Source: Snodgrassella alvi
Lineage (GTDB): Bacteria > Pseudomonadota > Gammaproteobacteria > Burkholderiales > Neisseriaceae
Direction: 5' to 3'
Assembly (NCBI RefSeq): GCF_002777425.1
Contig: NZ_MDVC01000090.1
Location: forward strand, 1 to 48,938
Length of the DNA stretch: 48,938 bases
Positions 45,934 through 48,938 of this stretch are shown piece by piece; positions within the stretch are counted from its first letter, which is position 1, and each line of letters opens with the position of its first letter. The notes below the pieces were generated by a model, which was not told where the DNA came from, did not search any database, and saw only the letters and a program-made list of their open reading frames with translations. The position numbers were made by a program, and so were the translations under genes.

Positions 45934-47235
45934 GATATCCTCATCGAACGCAGCTACCAGTACGACAACCTCGACCGGCTGGTAAGCAAAAAACACAGCA
46001 GACACGGACAGACCGATTACTACTATGATCGCACCGGCAGAATCGAAGGCTGCCGCAACCAGAGATACTGGGAAACCCTGCAATATGATGCTGCTGCCAA
46101 CCTGCTGGACAGCAAACACAGAGAAGAATACAGCAACCACAATCTGATCCGCTGTAACCAACTGCTGCATTTCAGAGGACACCGCTACCGCTACGATGAA
46201 CACGGCAGAACCCAGACCAAACAGACCATCGGTGCCACCCAGCACTACCACTACGACGCCGAGCACCGCCTGAGCGAAGTACGCATCGAACAAGCAGACC
46301 GCAGTCAGCGTTATGGCTACGTCTACGACGCCCTTGGCCGGCGTATCGAAAAACATCACAGGTAAACCCTGCAACCGTACCCGCTTCCTGTGGGATGGGT
46401 TAAGAATGATTCAGGAAACCGGCCTGAATCAGCACAGCAGCCTGTATATCTACACACCGACCAGAGCAGCTACGAACCACTGGCACGGATAGATAAAAGA
46501 GGTAATGACCACGAAAAAGTCATGTACTTCCACACCGATCTGAATGGCTGTCCGGAAGAGTTGACCGACGAAAACGGTAAAATACTGTGGGAATGCAGCT
46601 TTCAGTTATGGGGGAAACGGATTCATGAAATCGAACACGAACCCATAGAGCAGAATCTCAGATATCAGGGACAATATTTAGACAGAGAAACCGGCTTACA
46701 TTACAATACCTTCAGGTATTATGATCCGGATATAGGTAGATTTACTCAGCCAGACCCGATTGGACTGCTGGGTGGCTTTAATCTGTATCAGTATGCGCCT
46801 AATGGGTTGACTTGGATTGATCCGTGGGGATGGGCTAAAGCCCCGTGGCCAAGAGGAGGTTTTGATGACTGGTTTAATAATGCAACACCCGAAGAGATTA
46901 ATCAGAATATTGAAGCTGTAAAAGGAGGATTAAGAAATGGTGGCGGTAAACATGAAATGTTTCCAGTTAGCCTTGCTGCCAAAGCGAAGTCTTTAGGTTT
47001 TACTGCTGAGGAATTAAAAGCACTGACCCTACCGACAAAGGATATTTATTTTACCGGTGTTAAACATGGAAAAACAGGAGAAATACTTGAAGGAGCTCAT
47101 CATGGCACTGGTGCTGGCAGTTGGTTCCATAAGGAGCTAATAGGAGAATTGAAAGGAGCCAAATCGAAAACTGAGGCCAAAAAAATTATAGAATCAATGC
47201 ATACAAAGCATATGAGATACAAACTCAAATGTTAA
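45934..47235 (+). pseudogene. Orphan Rhs C-terminal cassette; toxin tip intact, core interrupted
   Basis: Homologous to codons about 1035-1472 of the complete Rhs gene, but lacks the PAAR/shell part. The frame from 45934 meets TAA at 46363-46365. Relative to the complete gene there is an 11-base deletion there and a 2-base AC insertion near 46452. Together they restore the frame, so the stop and about 30 altered codons are the only damage. From GTG 46390 a 281-codon frame runs through DPIGLLGG and DPWGWA to the toxin stop. The toxin differs from the first copy at about 13 of 132 residues, with HEMFPV, HHG and WFHKEL kept. Recombination with the complete gene could swap the tip. Confidence 0.82.
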
Positions 47236-47255
47236 TTAATTAAGGAGTAGTCATC

Positions 47256-48101
47256 ATGAGTAAAATTGATTTGAATAATGTTACTATTCAACTATGGATA
47301 GGCAATAACTTTTCGACAGATGAAGAATATCAACACTATTTTGAAGAGATAGAAGATAAACCAATTGATTTCGTTACACCATCATGCTTATTCTGTGCTG
47401 ATATAGGCGAAATTCATTATATGCCAGAACGTTTGGTTATATTAGATAGATTCTCTTCACCACAGGATATCAATCTTATTATTGATACAATAGAAGTGAA
47501 TGAAAGCGAAAAGAAAAATATCTATGAACAATGCATTAAATTGGGTATTACAACAGCCAATGCGGTATTCTGGTATATAAATAACGATTATTCATTAAAT
47601 TTAGAGGTACAAAAACCTTATAAAGAAAATTATAACGGACTTAAATATATAGGCGAATTTAACGCAGATACTAAATATCCATTCAAGACATTTGATCCAA
47701 CAAGTGATTCCCACCTGTGGATAGGGACAAACCATATGCCGCTTGATGAGTTCAACCAATATTTTGAGCTGGATTATACTGAAGAATTAGGTAGCCCTGA
47801 ATATAAAGTTTGTGGCTTTTGTAAAGACACAGGTAATAACTGGTACGACGAGGATTTTGTCGGCTATCCAGAACCGCTGAAAGAGGAGGTCGACATTGCA
47901 ACCCTTGTTGACCAATTGATTGCCCCTGACTTGGACTGCAAGAACCAGATAGTTCAGGCCTGTAACAAACTGGGTATAACTAAAGCAAATGCTGTAATTT
48001 GGTATACGGCTGAGAGCGAGTATGATAGCGAATTCAAACTTCAAAAACCCTATAAAGACAGCTATAACGGTCTTAAATACATAGGAGTGTTTAAATTCTA
48101 A
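47256..48101 (+). CDS. Second Imm22-like immunity protein, paired with the orphan toxin
   Basis: A 281-residue homologue of 44951-45802 with the same two-domain structure. Domain 2 is nearly identical between the copies. Domain 1 differs strongly in one patch, residues about 29-63, where FHQNFEIPASFFDNK is replaced by FEEIEDKPIDFVT, while the flanks match. It starts 20 bases after the orphan toxin stop, with AAGGAG before the ATG. Cross-protection between the two pairs is possible but untested. Confidence 0.8.
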   Translation: MSKIDLNNVTIQLWIGNNFSTDEEYQHYFEEIEDKPIDFVTPSCLFCADIGEIHYMPERLVILDRFSSPQDINLIIDTIEVNESEKKNIYEQCIKLGITTANAVFWYINNDYSLNLEVQKPYKENYNGLKYIGEFNADTKYPFKTFDPTSDSHLWIGTNHMPLDEFNQYFELDYTEELGSPEYKVCGFCKDTGNNWYDEDFVGYPEPLKEEVDIATLVDQLIAPDLDCKNQIVQACNKLGITKANAVIWYTAESEYDSEFKLQKPYKDSYNGLKYIGVFKF

Positions 48102-48147
48102 TATCAACACGCAAATAGTTGGTAAGCTTCACACTAATCTATCACAC

Positions 48148-48176
48148 AAGCCTGAGTCTTATCGCTCAGGCTTTTT
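48148..48176 (+). terminator. Terminator after second immunity gene
   Basis: The same AAGCCTGAG / CTCAGGCTT hairpin and T-run as at 45849-45877, part of the direct repeat. Confidence 0.88.
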
Positions 48177-48219
48177 AATTGAATTAATCTTGTACGTTAT
48201 TTTAAGAATATAACTATTG

Positions 48220-48938
48220 TGTACTAGCTTAAACTTAATCTGACAGACACTACCTACTCATCGGCATTCGTTCTAACACAATGACTGTCTGATGAGTAAA
48301 ATAAATTCTCTAGCTGCTTTTCTTTAGCCAGTCCTTTTGTCTCTACCCAAGTTTGCCAAGGTGTCTTACCATAACAGTATTTCCCTGAATGTGCTCTTTC
48401 CCGATTGTAAAACTCTAGCCAAAGCTCAATATCTTGTTGTATCTCTTTCAGTTCTGTATATATTTTACGTCTAAACATAATATCATAACACTCGGTCTTC
48501 ATCGTCTTATGGAACCGCTCACATATACCATTCGTTTGCGGACTGTAGGCTTTTGTTTTCGTATGCTCTATATCCTCCAAATTCAGATATAGTTCGTATG
48601 CATGACGCTCTTTATGACCGTTATACTCACTTCCTCTATCCGTCAGAATTCGTAAAAGCGCTACCTGCTCATTATCAAAAAATGGTATCACTTTATCATT
48701 GAGCATATCCGCAGCAACTAAACTGTTTTTCTCCGTATATACTTTAGCAAACGCCAGTCTTGAATAGGTATCAATAAACGTTTGTTGGTATATTTTCCCA
48801 ATCCCTTTAATATGACCAACATAATATGTATCTTGTGCGCATAAGTATCCAGGATGCTGGGTCTCAATTTCACCCTGTGCCTCTCGCGCTGCTTTCGCTT
48901 TCTCTAAAGCCTGTAGCTGGCTTTCTGTTAACACAAGC
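48220..48938 (-). mobile_element. IS481-family insertion sequence, partial (continues past right edge)
   Basis: The element starts with TGTACTAGCTTAAACTT directly after the last base of repeat unit 2. The TGT end fits IS481-type terminal repeats. It contains the transposase gene on the minus strand. The other end and any target duplication lie outside the window. Confidence 0.78.
48254..48938 (-). CDS. IS481-family transposase, N-terminus beyond window
   Basis: The C-terminal 228 or so codons of a DDE transposase (rve integrase core). The catalytic acidic residues are in DTYYVGHIKG, in TDRGSEY, and in the NGICERFH glutamate. The typical end WLEFYNRERAHSGKYCYGKTP is present. The frame stays open to the window edge (LVLTESQLQALEKA), so the internal ATG-like start is not the real one and the helix-turn-helix part is outside. 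No frameshift is visible in this part. Confidence 0.9.
   Translation of the reverse strand, partial: LVLTESQLQALEKAKAAREAQGEIETQHPGYLCAQDTYYVGHIKGIGKIYQQTFIDTYSRLAFAKVYTEKNSLVAADMLNDKVIPFFDNEQVALLRILTDRGSEYNGHKERHAYELYLNLEDIEHTKTKAYSPQTNGICERFHKTMKTECYDIMFRRKIYTELKEIQQDIELWLEFYNRERAHSGKYCYGKTPWQTWVETKGLAKEKQLENLFYSSDSHCVRTNADE

Larger units (their letters stand above)
45932..48219 (+). repeat. Direct repeat unit 2: orphan Rhs tip with toxin and immunity gene
   Basis: About 2288 bases, the diverged second copy of 43613-45920. The length difference comes from a 6-base shorter segment in the RHS core, an 11-base deletion near 46360, a 2-base insertion near 46452, and a net 5-base loss inside the immunity-gene part and flanks. 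It ends exactly where the IS481-type element begins. Confidence 0.9.

Noticed and set aside
1-48938. CRISPR array
   Set aside because: No short direct repeats with regular spacers were seen; repeats here are long gene duplications or single hairpins.

Overview
The window looks like chromosomal DNA from the family Neisseriaceae. DnaE, SecG, ZapA and the acpP-fabF pair read like Neisseria proteins. One terminator arm carries an exact 12-base copy of the Simonsiella-type DNA uptake sequence. The AT-rich gaps and the paired Rhs toxin loci suggest a host-associated, low-GC member. A bee-gut Snodgrassella-like organism is my best guess, but this is inferred from gene content and was not checked by any search.

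Layout: (1) 1-772 holds the 5' end of an Rhs/PAAR gene that runs off the left edge on the minus strand. (2) 773-40,132 is a housekeeping block. It starts with the O2-independent ubiquinone genes ubiU-ubiV-ubiT, which have a perfect FNR box upstream, and the convergent ubiG operon. Then come lysP, a PPP-type phosphatase, tRNA-Arg(CCG), a broken LysM enzyme with an intact LprI-type inhibitor gene, a DMT transporter, a rhodanese, chaB and a protein-L-isoaspartate methyltransferase. A 1.4-kb AT-rich stretch without genes follows. Next are tpiA-secG-tRNA-Leu(GAG), a prolyl oligopeptidase, acpP-fabF, gpsA, zapB-like/zapA/6S RNA, dnaE, two small exported proteins, an ABC-F ATPase, tsaD, queC, ybeD-lipB-lipA and gltB-gltD. 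(3) 40,486-48,938 is an accessory locus: a complete Rhs toxin gene (PAAR, RHS shell, C-terminal toxin), its immunity gene, a second diverged tandem copy of toxin tip plus immunity gene with a broken RHS core, and an IS481-type insertion sequence at the right edge.

The housekeeping genes fall into recognisable units: ubiquinone synthesis (ubiUVT and ubiG), fatty-acid elongation (acpP-fabF), lipoate synthesis (lipB-lipA) and glutamate synthesis (gltBD). The accessory locus fits contact-dependent or type VI-delivered competition. The PAAR/RHS shell would carry the C-terminal toxin and the downstream gene would protect the producer. The two Rhs genes at the window ends have the same first 772 bases in opposite orientation, flanking about 40 kb of core genes. 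This makes gene conversion, or inversion of the core segment, possible. No structural type VI secretion genes lie in the window.
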